Below are positions 35,492-45,262 of a stretch of DNA of 64,000 nt, piece after piece (the stretch's first letter is position 1; every line of letters starts with the position of its first letter). A model generated the notes under the pieces. It saw only the letters and a program-made list of their open reading frames with translations. It made no database searches and was not told the origin of the DNA. Both the position numbers and the translations under genes were made by a program. Source of the stretch: Mycobacterium sp. SMC-2 (GTDB taxonomy: Bacteria > Actinomycetota > Actinomycetes > Mycobacteriales > Mycobacteriaceae); contig NZ_CP079863.1 in the NCBI RefSeq assembly GCF_025263485.1, positions 4,216,001 through 4,280,000 of the forward strand, read 5' to 3'.

Positions 35492-35774
35492 TCGGTGAGC
35501 TTAGCGAAGGCTGTGAATGTCCAGTTTGTTTGGTTCCGGACCCCGCTTTGACAGACAAAGCCTCCGGCCGCCCGGGTAGCCTTGACCGGAGTTGGCGGGC
35601 CGACGACGACCCCCGCTGGCCTCGGGCTTTACGGCTTTTCCGAGACTTCACGCGCGCGCATTGGCCCGTGAGAGGAAGCCGTAAAACGGGGGAAACTCCG
35701 GATACCCGGTGCCGAAACATCCTCGTCGCACCATTCAACGCAAGCCCATTGTGCTCAATGGAGGGAAGGTAGGC
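35492..35774 (+). promoter_or_regulatory. hairpin-rich leader of the nitrate reductase gene (candidate cis-regulatory RNA)
   Basis: Six stems can be drawn within 220 nt: GCTTTG/CAAAGC (35545-35561); CTCCGG/CCGGAG (35562-35591); a 10-bp stem TTTACGGCTT/AAGCCGTAAA (35628-35685) with an inner stem; CGGGG-GAAA-CTCCG (35687-35700); GGTGC/GCACC (35708-35732); and CCATTG-TGCT-CAATGG (35746-35761), which abuts the ribosome binding site. The GAAA-loop hairpin and the 24-nt element after it recur upstream of the decayed second copy. Nitrate assimilation genes elsewhere use ANTAR antitermination leaders and the Moco riboswitch; this one fits neither by eye. Confidence 0.5.
35714..35737. repeat. 24-bp leader element, copy 1 (copy 2 at 40064-40087)
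   Basis: GAAACATCCTCGTCGCACC followed by ATTCA. It recurs with one mismatch 54 bp upstream of the truncated second gene. The spacing to the GTG start codon is 37 bp here and 30 bp there. Confidence 0.75.
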
Positions 35775-38700
35775 GTGGCCACGGAGTCCATGGCGTCAAA
35801 CAGCGATGCCGTGAACACCATGTGCGCGTACTGCGGCGTCGGCTGCGGAATGGTGCTGCAGGTCACAACGGATCCCGAAAGCGGTCGGCGCCACGTCGCG
35901 AAGCCCCTTGGCAACAAAGAACATCCGGCCAACTTCGGCCGGCTGTGCACCAAGGGTGCCACCACCAACGACTTGCTCAATGCACCCGGACGAATGGAAT
36001 CCGCGCAGCTGCGTGCCGATCGTGGCGAGCCCGCCGATCCCGTCGACATGGACCGGGCAATCGTCCACTGCGCCCGCCGGTTACGGGCGATCATCGATGC
36101 GCACGGCCCGGATTCGTTTGCCATGTACGTGTCGGGCCAGATGTCCATCGAGGCGCAGTACCTGGCGAACAAGCTCACCAAGGGCTTCATCGGCACCAAC
36201 CAGATCGAGTCGAACTCGCGGCTGTGCATGGCCAGCGCCGGCTCCGGCTACAAGCTCTCCCTGGGCGCGGACGGACCACCCGGCTCCTACCAAGACTTCG
36301 AACACGCCGACGTGTTCTTCGTCATCGGTGCCAACATGGCCGACTGCCATCCGATCCTGTTCCTGCGGATGATGGACCGCGTCAAGGCCGGGGCGAAACT
36401 GATCGTCGTCGATCCACGCCGCACCGCGACCGCGGACAAGGCCGACCTGTTCCTCCAGATCGCCCCCGGTTCGGACCTCGCACTGCTCAACGGGCTGCTG
36501 CACCTGATCGTCGAGAATGGGCACACCGATCCCGAATTCATCGCCGAGTTCACCGAGGGCTGGGAGGTGATGCCCAGCTTCCTGCAGCAGTACACCCCGG
36601 ACACTGTCAGCGAAATCACCGGGATCCCCGCGGAAGACATCCGCGCGGCGGCCCGCATGATCGGCGAAGCCCAGAATTTTATGAGCTGCTGGACCATGGG
36701 CCTCAACCAGAGCACGCACGGCACCTGGAACACCAACGCCATCTGCAACCTGCACCTGGCCACCGGCGCGATCTGCAAACCCGGCAGCGGCCCCTTCTCG
36801 CTCACCGGCCAGCCCAACGCCATGGGCGGCCGCGAAATGGGTTACATGGGACCGGGATTGCCCGGCCAGCGCTCCGTCCTCTCCGCCGACGACCGCGCCT
36901 TCGCCGAAGACCAGTGGGGCATTCCCCGGGGCACACTCCGCACGGAGGTCGGCGCCGGCACGATCGACATGTTCTCCCGGATGGCCGCCGGTGAAATCAA
37001 GGCGTGCTGGATCGTCTGCACCAACCCCGTTGCCTCCGTTGCCAATCGCAAGACCGTGCTGGCGGGTCTGGAGCGCGCCGAGCTGGTCATTACCCAGGAC
37101 GCCTTCCTCGACACGGAGACAAACGAATACGCCGACGTGCTGCTGCCGGCGGCCCTGTGGTCGGAGGCCGAGGGGGTGATGGTCAACTCCGAACGCAACA
37201 TGACACTGTTCCAGCCGGCGGTCACCGCACCGGGCGACGCGATGCCAGACTGGCAGATCATCGCCCGGATCGCCTGCGAGATGGGCTTTTCGGACGCCTT
37301 CAGCTACGGCTGCGCCGAGGAAGTCTTCGAAGAGATCAAGCGATTCTCGAACCCGAAGACCGGCTACGACCTTCGGGGCGTCAGCTACGAGCGGCTGCGT
37401 CGCGGCCCGCTGCAGTGGCCGTGCGCGCCCGACGGCGCGGGCGGCCGCAACCCCATTCGCTACCTCAACGACGGTGTCAGCCAGGCGCGGCTGCTCCGCG
37501 GGGACGGCAGCGCTCCCCGGTTGGCCTTTCCCACCGAGAACGGCCGCGCGGTGTTCTTCGCCCGCCCGCACCTGCCGCCCGAGGAAATGCCCGACAACGA
37601 CTACCCGTTCCTGTTGAACACCGGGCGCCTGCCGCACCAGTGGCACACGATGACCAAAACCGGCAAGGTCGCCAAGCTCAACAAGCTGAACCCCGGCCCG
37701 TTCGTCGAAATCCACCCCGACGACGCCGCGCGGCTGCAGATCGCCGGGGGCGACTCGGTCGAGATCGCTTCCCGCCGCGGGCGCGCCGTGCTGCCCGCCG
37801 CGATCAGCGACCGGGTGCGTCCCGGCAACTGCTTCGCCCCGTTCCACTGGAACGACGTTTTCGGCGAGTACCTGGCGATCAACGCGGTCACCAACGATGC
37901 GGTAGACCCGATCTCGAACCAGCCGGAATTCAAAGCGTGCGCCGTCACTTTGGCGAAAGTCGCTGTGCCCGCGGCAGGCCCGGGCACCGAACCCAAGCCC
38001 TCGGTGGACGCCGACACGGAGTCACCCGCACCCGCGGTGGTATCGGAAATCAGCGTGTCACAGGTCGATGCCCTCGCCACCTTGCTCGGCGTGGCAACAA
38101 CACCCGTGCCGGAATTTGATGAGCTTGGCCGCTCCTACCTTGCCGGAATGTTGACCGCTCTTCGGTCGGACGCCGGCCGACTGGCGGCCGGGGTCCCGAC
38201 GCTGCCCCAAAGCGCCCCATTCGATTCCGGCACCCGGCTGTGGGTGGATGGCCTGCTCGCCGGTCTGTTCTCGCGCAACGACGGGCCCCGGCCCACGCCG
38301 AGGCCGGCGCCGGCGGTCAAGGAACCGACGACCGGGCCACCCCGGGCGAACGCCGCCGACCGGGCGCCCGTCGTGCTGCTGTGGGCGTCGCAGACGGGGA
38401 ACGCGGAGGAGCTCGCCGCCGACATCGCGGCGCGACTGCGCGAAAAGGAGCTGCCCGTCGCGTTGCACAGCATGGGCGACTTCCCGGTGGCCGAGCTACG
38501 GACGACGCGGCAGCTGTTGCTGATCACCAGCACCACCGGTGACGGCGAGCCGCCCGACAACGGCGCCGGGCTCTGGCGGGCGCTAACTTCGGACAGCGCA
38601 CCGCGATTGGCGGGCACCCGCTACGCGGTTCTCGCGCTGGGCGACTCCAACTACGACGACTTCTGCGGTCATGGCCGCAAGCTCGACGAGCGGCTGGCCC

Positions 38701-40022
38701 AGCTCGGGGCGACCCGCATCGTCGACCGGGTCGACTGCGAACCCGACTACGAAGACGGCGCGGCCAAGTGGCTGGCCGGTGTCATCCGGGCGCTCTCCCC
38801 CGCGCCCGCGCCCGCGCCGGTGGGCCGGGATGGCGGTGCGCCGGTGGCGACCACCTCCGCGGTGGCGCCGCGGCCCCGGCCTGCCAACGGCTCCGGAGCG
38901 GTCGGATACACCAAGAAGCATCCGCTGATCACGGACATGGCCCACAACATCAAGCTCGGCCGCCCGGAATCGACGAAGGACGTGCGGCAGTTGATCTTTC
39001 GTCTGCCCGAAGACACGATCAGCTACGAGGCCGGTGACGCGCTGGGGGTGTGGCCGCGCAACAGCGACCAGCTGGTCGACGAATGGCTCTCCGTCACCGG
39101 GCTGGACGGGCAGACCCCCGTCGAGGTCGGCGAGCATGGTCTGATGTCGTTGCGCTCGGCGCTCACCGAGCGCATCGAGATCGCCCACATCAGCCGCGAC
39201 CTGGTGCGGTTCGTGCAGGAGCGCACCGGCGACCCGAAACTCGCCTCGATGCTGAAGCCGGAAAACAAAGCTGCCCTGAGCAATTGGGTGTGGGGGCGGC
39301 AGTCCATCGACCTGCTGGCGCAGCATCCGGTCTCCGCATCGGCTCACGAGTGGCTGCGGGTCCTCAAACGCCTTCAGCCGCGACTGTACTCGATCTCGTC
39401 GAGCCCCAAGGAGAGCCCGCGGGAAGTCCACCTGACGGTCTCGCCGGTGCGCTACAACTTCCAGGGCGTTCCACGCCGCGGGGTGTGTTCGACCTACCTT
39501 GCCGACCGCTCCCCGGGCGATCGCGTCGCGATTTATCTGCAGCCATCGAGCAATTTCCGGCCGCCGAGTGACCCGGACACGCCGATGATCATGATCGGTC
39601 CGGGCACCGGGATCGCGCCCTTCCGCGGCTTCCTGCAGGAACGTCGTGCGCTCGGCCACACCGGCCCCAACTGGCTGTTCTTCGGCGAACAGCACGCCGA
39701 GACCGACTACTACTACCGCGACGAGATCGAGCAGATGCATGCCGACGGGTTGCTCACCGAACTGGACCTGGCGTTCTCCAGGGACCAGCGCGAGAAGGTC
39801 TATGTGCAGCACCTGATGCGTCAGCGCGGCGCGCAGCTGTGGCACTGGCTGCAGGACGGGGCGCAACTGTACGTCTGCGGGACCGCGGACCCGATGGCCA
39901 AGGACGTCGACCGCACGCTCTGCGAGATCGCGGCCGAACACGGCAACCTCGATCCCGACGCGGCGAAGGAGTACATCCGGTCGTTGAGCGCCGACAAGCG
40001 CTACCACCGCGACGTCTACTAG
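35775..40022 (+). CDS. assimilatory nitrate reductase fused to flavodoxin/NADPH reductase
   Basis: A 1415-residue single-chain enzyme. Residues 1 to ~740 are a molybdopterin nitrate reductase of the NarB/NasA type with a 4Fe-4S site (Cys-17, -20, -24 and Cys-58). A linker leads to a flavodoxin domain (~863-1005, [13 protein letters not shown]) and a CysJ/CPR-type FAD-NADPH module (~1030-1415). The latter has RLYSISSSP for [16 protein letters not shown] for NADPH and the terminal KRYHRDVY. Electrons can thus run from NADPH through FAD, FMN and the cluster to Mo within one protein. GTG 35775 is preferred for its GGAGGGAAGG site. No nitrite reductase gene is in the window. Confidence 0.92.
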   Translation: MATESMASNSDAVNTMCAYCGVGCGMVLQVTTDPESGRRHVAKPLGNKEHPANFGRLCTKGATTNDLLNAPGRMESAQLRADRGEPADPVDMDRAIVHCARRLRAIIDAHGPDSFAMYVSGQMSIEAQYLANKLTKGFIGTNQIESNSRLCMASAGSGYKLSLGADGPPGSYQDFEHADVFFVIGANMADCHPILFLRMMDRVKAGAKLIVVDPRRTATADKADLFLQIAPGSDLALLNGLLHLIVENGHTDPEFIAEFTEGWEVMPSFLQQYTPDTVSEITGIPAEDIRAAARMIGEAQNFMSCWTMGLNQSTHGTWNTNAICNLHLATGAICKPGSGPFSLTGQPNAMGGREMGYMGPGLPGQRSVLSADDRAFAEDQWGIPRGTLRTEVGAGTIDMFSRMAAGEIKACWIVCTNPVASVANRKTVLAGLERAELVITQDAFLDTETNEYADVLLPAALWSEAEGVMVNSERNMTLFQPAVTAPGDAMPDWQIIARIACEMGFSDAFSYGCAEEVFEEIKRFSNPKTGYDLRGVSYERLRRGPLQWPCAPDGAGGRNPIRYLNDGVSQARLLRGDGSAPRLAFPTENGRAVFFARPHLPPEEMPDNDYPFLLNTGRLPHQWHTMTKTGKVAKLNKLNPGPFVEIHPDDAARLQIAGGDSVEIASRRGRAVLPAAISDRVRPGNCFAPFHWNDVFGEYLAINAVTNDAVDPISNQPEFKACAVTLAKVAVPAAGPGTEPKPSVDADTESPAPAVVSEISVSQVDALATLLGVATTPVPEFDELGRSYLAGMLTALRSDAGRLAAGVPTLPQSAPFDSGTRLWVDGLLAGLFSRNDGPRPTPRPAPAVKEPTTGPPRANAADRAPVVLLWASQTGNAEELAADIAARLREKELPVALHSMGDFPVAELRTTRQLLLITSTTGDGEPPDNGAGLWRALTSDSAPRLAGTRYAVLALGDSNYDDFCGHGRKLDERLAQLGATRIVDRVDCEPDYEDGAAKWLAGVIRALSPAPAPAPVGRDGGAPVATTSAVAPRPRPANGSGAVGYTKKHPLITDMAHNIKLGRPESTKDVRQLIFRLPEDTISYEAGDALGVWPRNSDQLVDEWLSVTGLDGQTPVEVGEHGLMSLRSALTERIEIAHISRDLVRFVQERTGDPKLASMLKPENKAALSNWVWGRQSIDLLAQHPVSASAHEWLRVLKRLQPRLYSISSSPKESPREVHLTVSPVRYNFQGVPRRGVCSTYLADRSPGDRVAIYLQPSSNFRPPSDPDTPMIMIGPGTGIAPFRGFLQERRALGHTGPNWLFFGEQHAETDYYYRDEIEQMHADGLLTELDLAFSRDQREKVYVQHLMRQRGAQLWHWLQDGAQLYVCGTADPMAKDVDRTLCEIAAEHGNLDPDAAKEYIRSLSADKRYHRDVY

Positions 40023-40036
40023 GCGCACTTGTAATA

Positions 40037-40117
40037 AGACGGAAACGTCTCGCGCCTGCCGCTGAAACAACCTCGTCGCACCATTCAGTCATTGGTTGCG
40101 CGAGGAGGGACGTACGC
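40037..40117 (+). promoter_or_regulatory. second copy of the nitrate reductase leader core
   Basis: It contains a hairpin AGACG-GAAA-CGTCT (40037-40050) with the same GAAA loop but different stem bases from the first copy. The 24-nt element at 40064-40087 and a GAGGAGGGA ribosome binding site before GTG 40118 follow. Stem bases that change while pairing is kept suggest that the structure was once under selection. Confidence 0.5.
40064..40087. repeat. 24-bp leader element, copy 2
   Basis: GAAACAACCTCGTCGCACC followed by ATTCA, one mismatch from 35714-35737. Confidence 0.75.
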
Positions 40118-40414
40118 GTGGCTCTGGATTTCGATGGGCCCCTCGAGGACACCGTGCGGGCGGTCTGCCCGCTGCAGTGCAGGCTGCGGCGCGCCGCAGA
40201 CGATGACCGGGTCGATTGGGCCGGGCTGCCGGTCAACTTGGACTGGGCGTTCTCGCCGCAGCAACGCGACAAGGTCTACGCACAGCACCTGATGCGCAAG
40301 CGCGGAACTGCGCTGCGGCGGCTTCAGGACCGGGGTCAGCGGTGCGCCTGCGAGTTTGCGGCCGACGGTCGGCGCGTCTCCCCGGGCGACGCCGACTCCA
40401 TGTCCGATCGGTGA
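40118..40414 (+). pseudogene. decayed stub of a second nitrate reductase/flavoprotein copy
   Basis: A 98-codon frame. Residues 42-59 (NLDWAFSPQQRDKVYAQH) and the following LMRKRG match the C-terminal reductase segment [20 protein letters not shown] of the gene directly upstream. The N-terminus is a faint echo of its 4Fe-4S start (Cys in RAVCPLQC). The molybdopterin, flavodoxin and most FAD parts are absent, and the end has lost the KRYHRDVY motif. With the duplicated leader it looks like a tandem copy reduced by internal deletion. A good ribosome binding site remains, so a short peptide could still be made. Confidence 0.7.
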
Positions 40415-40632
40415 CGGCCCGGCCGCCGAAAATAATCACCAAGTTTTGAACAGCCCGGCGGGTCTGGCAGCCAAAAGGCCTGTGCCACTTCGTTGAGGCG
40501 AATACAGCTGCTTCGAGCGGAGTCGGTGAGTTGTGAGGTCATCGACTCCTGGTCGCGGACGCCCTTGCTGTGTATGGGATGAACGTCGGCGCACTCAGGT
40601 TGCCGGTGGTGACCGGCCCGGTAGCCGAGTAG
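40415..40632. other. intergenic region without recognised features
   Basis: 218 bp between the nitrate reductase stub and the convergent HNH gene. I see no gene, dyad or repeat worth naming. Confidence 0.4.
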
Positions 40633-41886
40633 TTAGTTGGGTGTTGGTGGTGGTTGGGGTTGGAAGGGGTCGTACCACCACCATTGGGCGCGTTCGCCGG
40701 TGGGTCCGGGGCAGGGTGGCACGGCGGGTGGGGGTTGGGTGGGTGGGCGGGCCAGCGATCCCGGGCTTAGTGCTTGGCCGGCGTCGTCGGTGACGGTGAG
40801 AGTGTGTGCGGGCCCGGTGAGGGTGATGGCGCCGCGGTGGTGCGACCGGTGGTGATAGGGGCAGACCAAAACGAGGTTGGCCAGCTCGGTGGGGCCGCCG
40901 TCTTCCCAGTGCCGGATGTGGTGGGCGTGCAGGCCCCGGGTGGCGCCGCAACCGGGAACCACGCACATGCGGTCGCGATGCTCCAGCGCGCGGCGCAACC
41001 GCCGGTTGATCACCCGGCTGGCCCGGCCGGCGCCGATGACCTGGCCGTCGCGTTCGAACCACACTTCAGCCGTGGCATCACAGGTCAAATATTGGCGTTC
41101 GGCGTCGGACAGCAGCGGACCCAGATGCAGCGTCGCAGCGCGCTGTTTCACGTCGAGGTGCACCACCACGGTGGTGTGCAGCCCGTGGGGGCGGCGGGTG
41201 GCCTCGGCGTCCCACCCGGCCTCGACTAGGCGCAGAAACGCCTCGAGGGTGCCCGGCAACGGGGGCCGCTGATCGGAGGCGCCCTGGCCGTTGTCGTGGT
41301 CGTGTTTCCATTCGGCGATCAGCGCCTCCCGATGAGACGCCAAGGCGGCGTCGAACTTCGCCGCGTCGGGCTGCGGCAGGGTGATCCGGTAGCAGCTGAA
41401 CCCCTCGCCGGGGGTGGTCTTGGTGATCGAGGGCTGCGGTTGCGGCCGGGAATCGGGGTCGGGTCGCGGTTCGAGCTTGACCGCGGTGCGCAGCTGGGTG
41501 ACCGTGGCGACGTGCGCCAGCTGCGCGTAGTGCTCATCAGATCCCGCACCGGCGCGCCCCGCGATGACGCCGACCTGATCCAGCGACAGCCGACCCTCCC
41601 GCATGCCCGCAGCACAGCGCGGAAACTCCCCCAGCCGGCCCGCGACGGTGGCGACCGTCTGCGCATTGGCCGGCGAGCAGCCCGTCTTCCAGGCCACCAA
41701 CGCCGGCACCGACCGCGCCCCCGTGCCTCCCCACAACTGCTCACGATCGATCTCGGCGACAATCTCCACGATGCGCCCATCGATGGCGTTGCGCTGACCG
41801 GCCAACTCCGCCAACTCCTCGAACAACCCCTCAAGGCGCTCTTTAGGACTCACCACCACGGCCTCAGCAGATGCGGTCGAAGACAT
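40633..41886 (-). CDS. HNH endonuclease-domain protein of the DUF222 / 13E12 repeat family
   Basis: A 417-residue protein. The N-terminal two thirds are DUF222 (ELAGQRNAIDGRIVEIVAEI through the helical core). The C-terminal HNH motif follows: CVVPGC, HAHHIRHWEDGG, then LANLVLVCPYHH, with two pairs of zinc-type ligands. A Pro-rich tail ends the chain. These are the 13E12-type genes scattered through mycobacterial genomes, often in several copies and sometimes treated as selfish. ATG 41886 is taken because the region upstream lacks family similarity. It marks the border between the nitrate and mce blocks. Confidence 0.9.
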   Translation of the reverse strand: MSSTASAEAVVVSPKERLEGLFEELAELAGQRNAIDGRIVEIVAEIDREQLWGGTGARSVPALVAWKTGCSPANAQTVATVAGRLGEFPRCAAGMREGRLSLDQVGVIAGRAGAGSDEHYAQLAHVATVTQLRTAVKLEPRPDPDSRPQPQPSITKTTPGEGFSCYRITLPQPDAAKFDAALASHREALIAEWKHDHDNGQGASDQRPPLPGTLEAFLRLVEAGWDAEATRRPHGLHTTVVVHLDVKQRAATLHLGPLLSDAERQYLTCDATAEVWFERDGQVIGAGRASRVINRRLRRALEHRDRMCVVPGCGATRGLHAHHIRHWEDGGPTELANLVLVCPYHHRSHHRGAITLTGPAHTLTVTDDAGQALSPGSLARPPTQPPPAVPPCPGPTGERAQWWWYDPFQPQPPPTPN

Positions 41887-42035
41887 AACCACATCAAAGC
41901 AGCCGGGTACGACAACTCCCGGCCCGCCGAACCCGCTGCAACTATTGCGAATCGTGAGCCAGCCAGCTTTCACGGCAATAGGACCGCTGGTCAACCGCAG
42001 AGGGTCTCAACGAGGTCCACGTCTTCGGTCGGACG

Positions 42036-42530
42036 TCACCGATTGCGCGGTGCCGGCTGCCCGTACATCGCTACCACGACGGTGCGGTCCACGCTGTTGT
42101 CCGACCACACCCCCATGGCGGTGTTGGCGCAGTCGCGGATGATCGCCATGTCGTCGGGGTTGTAGTACCACTGGTTGACCAGCTCCAGGCTGCTGATGGC
42201 CATGGCCGGGTTGATCGCCACCGTCTGGGACGCTTTGCCGTGGAAGCCGGCGGCGTTGGCACGGTCCTGCGGTATCGATCCGTCGGATCCTCTGTCGCCG
42301 TTGATGTTCTGGTTCTTCAGCATGTCGTCGGCATGCCATTGAGCGGCCAGCGTGAGCGCGTTATCCCTGACGACGTCGTTCGTGCACCCCGCCTGATGTT
42401 GCAAGGTGTAGACGGCGGAGACGACGGCGCTGTTGAGCCGCTTGTTGTCGGCATGCGCGGCGGGGGCTGCCAGCAGCACCTGCCCCGCGAGAAGAAACGC
42501 CGCGGGCAGCGCACGCACCGATCCGATCAT
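42036..42530 (-). CDS. secreted CAP/SCP-domain protein
   Basis: A 164-residue protein with a signal peptide (cut near APAAHA) and a CAP (cysteine-rich secretory, SCP-like) domain. The domain shows AVYTLQHQAGC early, then AAQWHADDM and the terminal MGVWSDNSVDRTVVVAMYG. CAP proteins are extracellular and bind lipids or the wall. It lies 11 bp after the last Mce-associated gene with its own GAGGGAAG site, so it is probably the final gene of the mce operon. Confidence 0.82.
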   Translation of the reverse strand: MIGSVRALPAAFLLAGQVLLAAPAAHADNKRLNSAVVSAVYTLQHQAGCTNDVVRDNALTLAAQWHADDMLKNQNINGDRGSDGSIPQDRANAAGFHGKASQTVAINPAMAISSLELVNQWYYNPDDMAIIRDCANTAMGVWSDNSVDRTVVVAMYGQPAPRNR

Positions 42531-42541
42531 GACGACTTCCC

Positions 42542-43150
42542 TCACACCGGGTCGAAGTGCGACACCAGCCATCGGCCGTTGACCCTGTCCAACGTCACGC
42601 GGACGACCGGCTGGGTATCCGTCGGAGCGCCGCCCCCGACCGTCACGGTCTGGTTAACGAACAACAACACCACGGCGTGGTTGGCGGCAGCCGAAACCGG
42701 GCCCGCGGCAGTCACTTTGGCGACCGCGGTGATGTGTTTCTCCTTTGCCCCCGGAATGACCACCTGGCGGGTGAGTTCGGTGTACGCATCCCTGAAATCT
42801 CCGGTCAGCCGCTCGCGGGCGGCGGCCAAGTCTTTGTCCACCGAATCCGCCGTGTACGACAACAGTGCAACCGCGTCGTCGCTGGCGACGCGCACCGATT
42901 CGGCACGGGCTTGAGCGGCATCGTCGGCCGAGGCCGCCACCCATTTGAAATAACCCGCGCTCAGCGCCAACAGCAGCGCCAGTCCGGGCAGAACTCCATA
43001 CGCGAAGACACGCGACCACGGGATCGGACGCCTTCTTCTCGTGGTGTCGGGCTCGTCGTCGGGGACCTTAGCGATATCGGCGGCGCCCTGTGGCGTTGAC
43101 TCGTCGTCTATCTGCTCGTTGTGCGTGGCGATTTCGTCGAGAGTCGTCAT
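42542..43150 (-). CDS. Mce-associated membrane protein
   Basis: A 202-residue protein with an N-terminal cytosolic tail (~65 residues), one membrane helix (VLPGLALLLALSAGYF) and an extracellular domain resembling SnoaL-like Mas proteins. It overlaps its neighbour by ATGA. Mce-associated proteins are thought to stabilise Mce transporters. Only the second half shows conserved features such as FRDAYTELTRQVV. Confidence 0.82.
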   Translation of the reverse strand: MTTLDEIATHNEQIDDESTPQGAADIAKVPDDEPDTTRRRRPIPWSRVFAYGVLPGLALLLALSAGYFKWVAASADDAAQARAESVRVASDDAVALLSYTADSVDKDLAAARERLTGDFRDAYTELTRQVVIPGAKEKHITAVAKVTAAGPVSAAANHAVVLLFVNQTVTVGGGAPTDTQPVVRVTLDRVNGRWLVSHFDPV

Positions 43151-43770
43151 GGCACGAACACCACATTCGACACCTTGGCGCCCTGGCCGACCGACCGGAC
43201 CTCGATCCGCATGCGCCATTCCCGGGGCGCCTCCTCGCCACCGGCGGTGCGCGACTTCACCCCGACCGCCACCAGCACCTGACCCGAATCGCCGCGCTGC
43301 GACTCCAGACCGGCGTCGGTCACCGTGCCTTCGGATTTCGACTGCGCCGCCTTGACAACCTCGATGAACGGCTTGGACCGCTGCTCGAAGTCATCACGGA
43401 ATGCTCCGGTGGCGAGATCGAGGATGCGTTGCACGTCGGCATCGACCTGCGTGTAGTTGATCGTGGTCAGGTTGACCGCTCCCTGCCGTGCAACCTGAAC
43501 GAACAGATCGCGCTGGGCTTGAGCCTCATGCTGTTGGTAGGTCCGGTAGCCGAGCCAACCGGTTAATCCGGCCAAGACCGCTACGACGAGGCCACCGGCC
43601 AACAACGCTCGCCCGGTATGCGATAGCCACGGGGTGGCGCGGTACCGCAAGCGGGTGAGCTGACCCTTGGATGGGGTTGTCTCGCCGACGATCTCGCTCG
43701 GCTGATCGTCAGGGTGTTCGCCACCCGCTGCGCCGTCGGGTTCGGCGGGCTTTTCGGTCTGTTGTGCCAT
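43147..43770 (-). CDS. Mce-associated membrane protein
   Basis: A 207-residue protein with a single membrane helix at about 55-75 (LLAGGLVVAVLAGLTGWLGY) and an outer domain with ILDLATGAFRDDFEQRS, a segment seen in Mas proteins. It follows mceF by 13 bp and overlaps the next Mas gene, as is usual at the end of mce operons. Confidence 0.84.
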   Translation of the reverse strand: MAQQTEKPAEPDGAAGGEHPDDQPSEIVGETTPSKGQLTRLRYRATPWLSHTGRALLAGGLVVAVLAGLTGWLGYRTYQQHEAQAQRDLFVQVARQGAVNLTTINYTQVDADVQRILDLATGAFRDDFEQRSKPFIEVVKAAQSKSEGTVTDAGLESQRGDSGQVLVAVGVKSRTAGGEEAPREWRMRIEVRSVGQGAKVSNVVFVP

Positions 43771-43783
43771 GTTGCTCCTTTAC

Positions 43784-45262
43784 TTACGCCGGCGGCACCA
43801 GAAGTGACTGCCAGTTCTTGGCACGCGGGTGGGCCAAGTCGAATTCGGTGTACCGGCGGCCATCGGGGCCGATGTAGTCGCCGTTGGCCGGGTCATACGT
43901 CGCAACCGCGAGCGGCGGTGGCGACGGTGTCGGTGGCGCGATGCCGCGCGGCGGTGGCAGCCGCGGATCCTGGCCCGGAGGGTACTGCGGCACCCCCTGC
44001 CCGCTGTAGGTGGCGTTGGGGTCTCCCTTCCAGTTGTAGCCGTCGTTGAGCGGCACGTAGTCCTCGTCGCTTTCGCACAACTCCACTGTCGGCGCCCGCT
44101 TCCAGGGCTTGGTTTCGCAGGGAATGTTGCGCGCCCCACGCACATTGAGTTCGGAATCCTGCGGGATCCGGCAATACAGGTCCGCCGCCGGCCTGTCCGG
44201 AGAGTCGATGTCGGCCGGTGAGCGGCGCTGCGCGGGCGGCAGGAAGCCCGTCGTGCAGGGTGGCGGCAGGTTGAGGTTGAGATTGAAATCCAGGTAGAAG
44301 CCGCGGTATTCCTGCTTGCTGTACAGGTTCGGCACGAGGGCCGCCGACATCACCGCGATGCCCTGCGGCAGAAGCACCAGGATCTGCTCGAGGTCGTGGC
44401 GGTAGACCACGCCGATGTCACCGAGGCTCACCAGGTTGGCCATCAACAGCGGCACCGCCGGGGCCACGCGGTCGAAGAGCGCGCGGCCCTCCTCCAGCCC
44501 GGAACTACCCCGGTTCAACAGGTCTCGCACCGCCGCGTCCTGCGCCTTGAACTGCGCCATGATCGCGGCGGTCCGATTGGCCCACGTGGCGATCGCCCCC
44601 GATGTCTGCACTTGGGAGTCGAGGACGGGCGGCGACTGGTCGATCAGCGCGGCCAGCGGGTCTGTGGTCCGGCCTCCCGCGATGGCCAGCGCCGCGGACC
44701 CGTCGACGATCCGGGATAGTTCGGGCCCGAGTCCGCTGACGGCGCGGTCGGTCTCGTCGATCACTGTGCGCAAATTGTTGCGCGGAATCGCTTGCAGGGC
44801 ACGGTTGGTCAGGTCGAGGAGGTGCCCGATGTCAACCGGGACGTCGACGCGGCCAGCCGGTATGACGTCACCGGCGCGCAGCGGCCGCAGGTGTTCTCCG
44901 TCCTTTGCCGGCTGCGGGGTCAGCTCGATGTACTGCTCGCCGATCGCCGAGCGGCTGTGCACCGACGCCTGCACGTCGGAGGGGACCTTGACGCCCGATC
45001 TCAACGCAAGGACCGCACGCACCCCGGTGGCGGTGACGTCGACCGACTCGACCTGCCCGATGTCGGTTCCGCGGTAGGTGACGACCGAGGTCTTGTACAG
45101 CCCGCCCGAGGTGGGCAGGTCTACCGTGACGTTGTACTCCCCGATCCCGAACAGCGTCTGCGGCAACTTCATGAAGCTGAATGCCATTGCACCACAGGAG
45201 AAGACGGTCACCAATGTCAAGATCGACAGTTGGATCCATGTCCGGCGGTTCAGGCGCAGCAT
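43784..45262 (-). CDS. mceF: Mce family protein MceF
   Basis: A 492-residue protein with one N-terminal helix, the MCE domain (~40-115, VVTYRGTDIGQVESVDV and AIGEQYIEL) and a long helical region, then a C-terminal tail rich in Pro and Gly. MceA-F assemble as a hexamer forming a lipid conduit across the periplasm. The start directly follows the mceE stop (TGA-ATG). Confidence 0.9.
   Translation of the reverse strand: MLRLNRRTWIQLSILTLVTVFSCGAMAFSFMKLPQTLFGIGEYNVTVDLPTSGGLYKTSVVTYRGTDIGQVESVDVTATGVRAVLALRSGVKVPSDVQASVHSRSAIGEQYIELTPQPAKDGEHLRPLRAGDVIPAGRVDVPVDIGHLLDLTNRALQAIPRNNLRTVIDETDRAVSGLGPELSRIVDGSAALAIAGGRTTDPLAALIDQSPPVLDSQVQTSGAIATWANRTAAIMAQFKAQDAAVRDLLNRGSSGLEEGRALFDRVAPAVPLLMANLVSLGDIGVVYRHDLEQILVLLPQGIAVMSAALVPNLYSKQEYRGFYLDFNLNLNLPPPCTTGFLPPAQRRSPADIDSPDRPAADLYCRIPQDSELNVRGARNIPCETKPWKRAPTVELCESDEDYVPLNDGYNWKGDPNATYSGQGVPQYPPGQDPRLPPPRGIAPPTPSPPPLAVATYDPANGDYIGPDGRRYTEFDLAHPRAKNWQSLLVPPA

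Noticed and set aside
36081..37847. 588-codon frame antisense to the nitrate reductase
   Set aside because: It mirrors the real codons of the reductase gene and has no recognisable domain or ribosome binding site.
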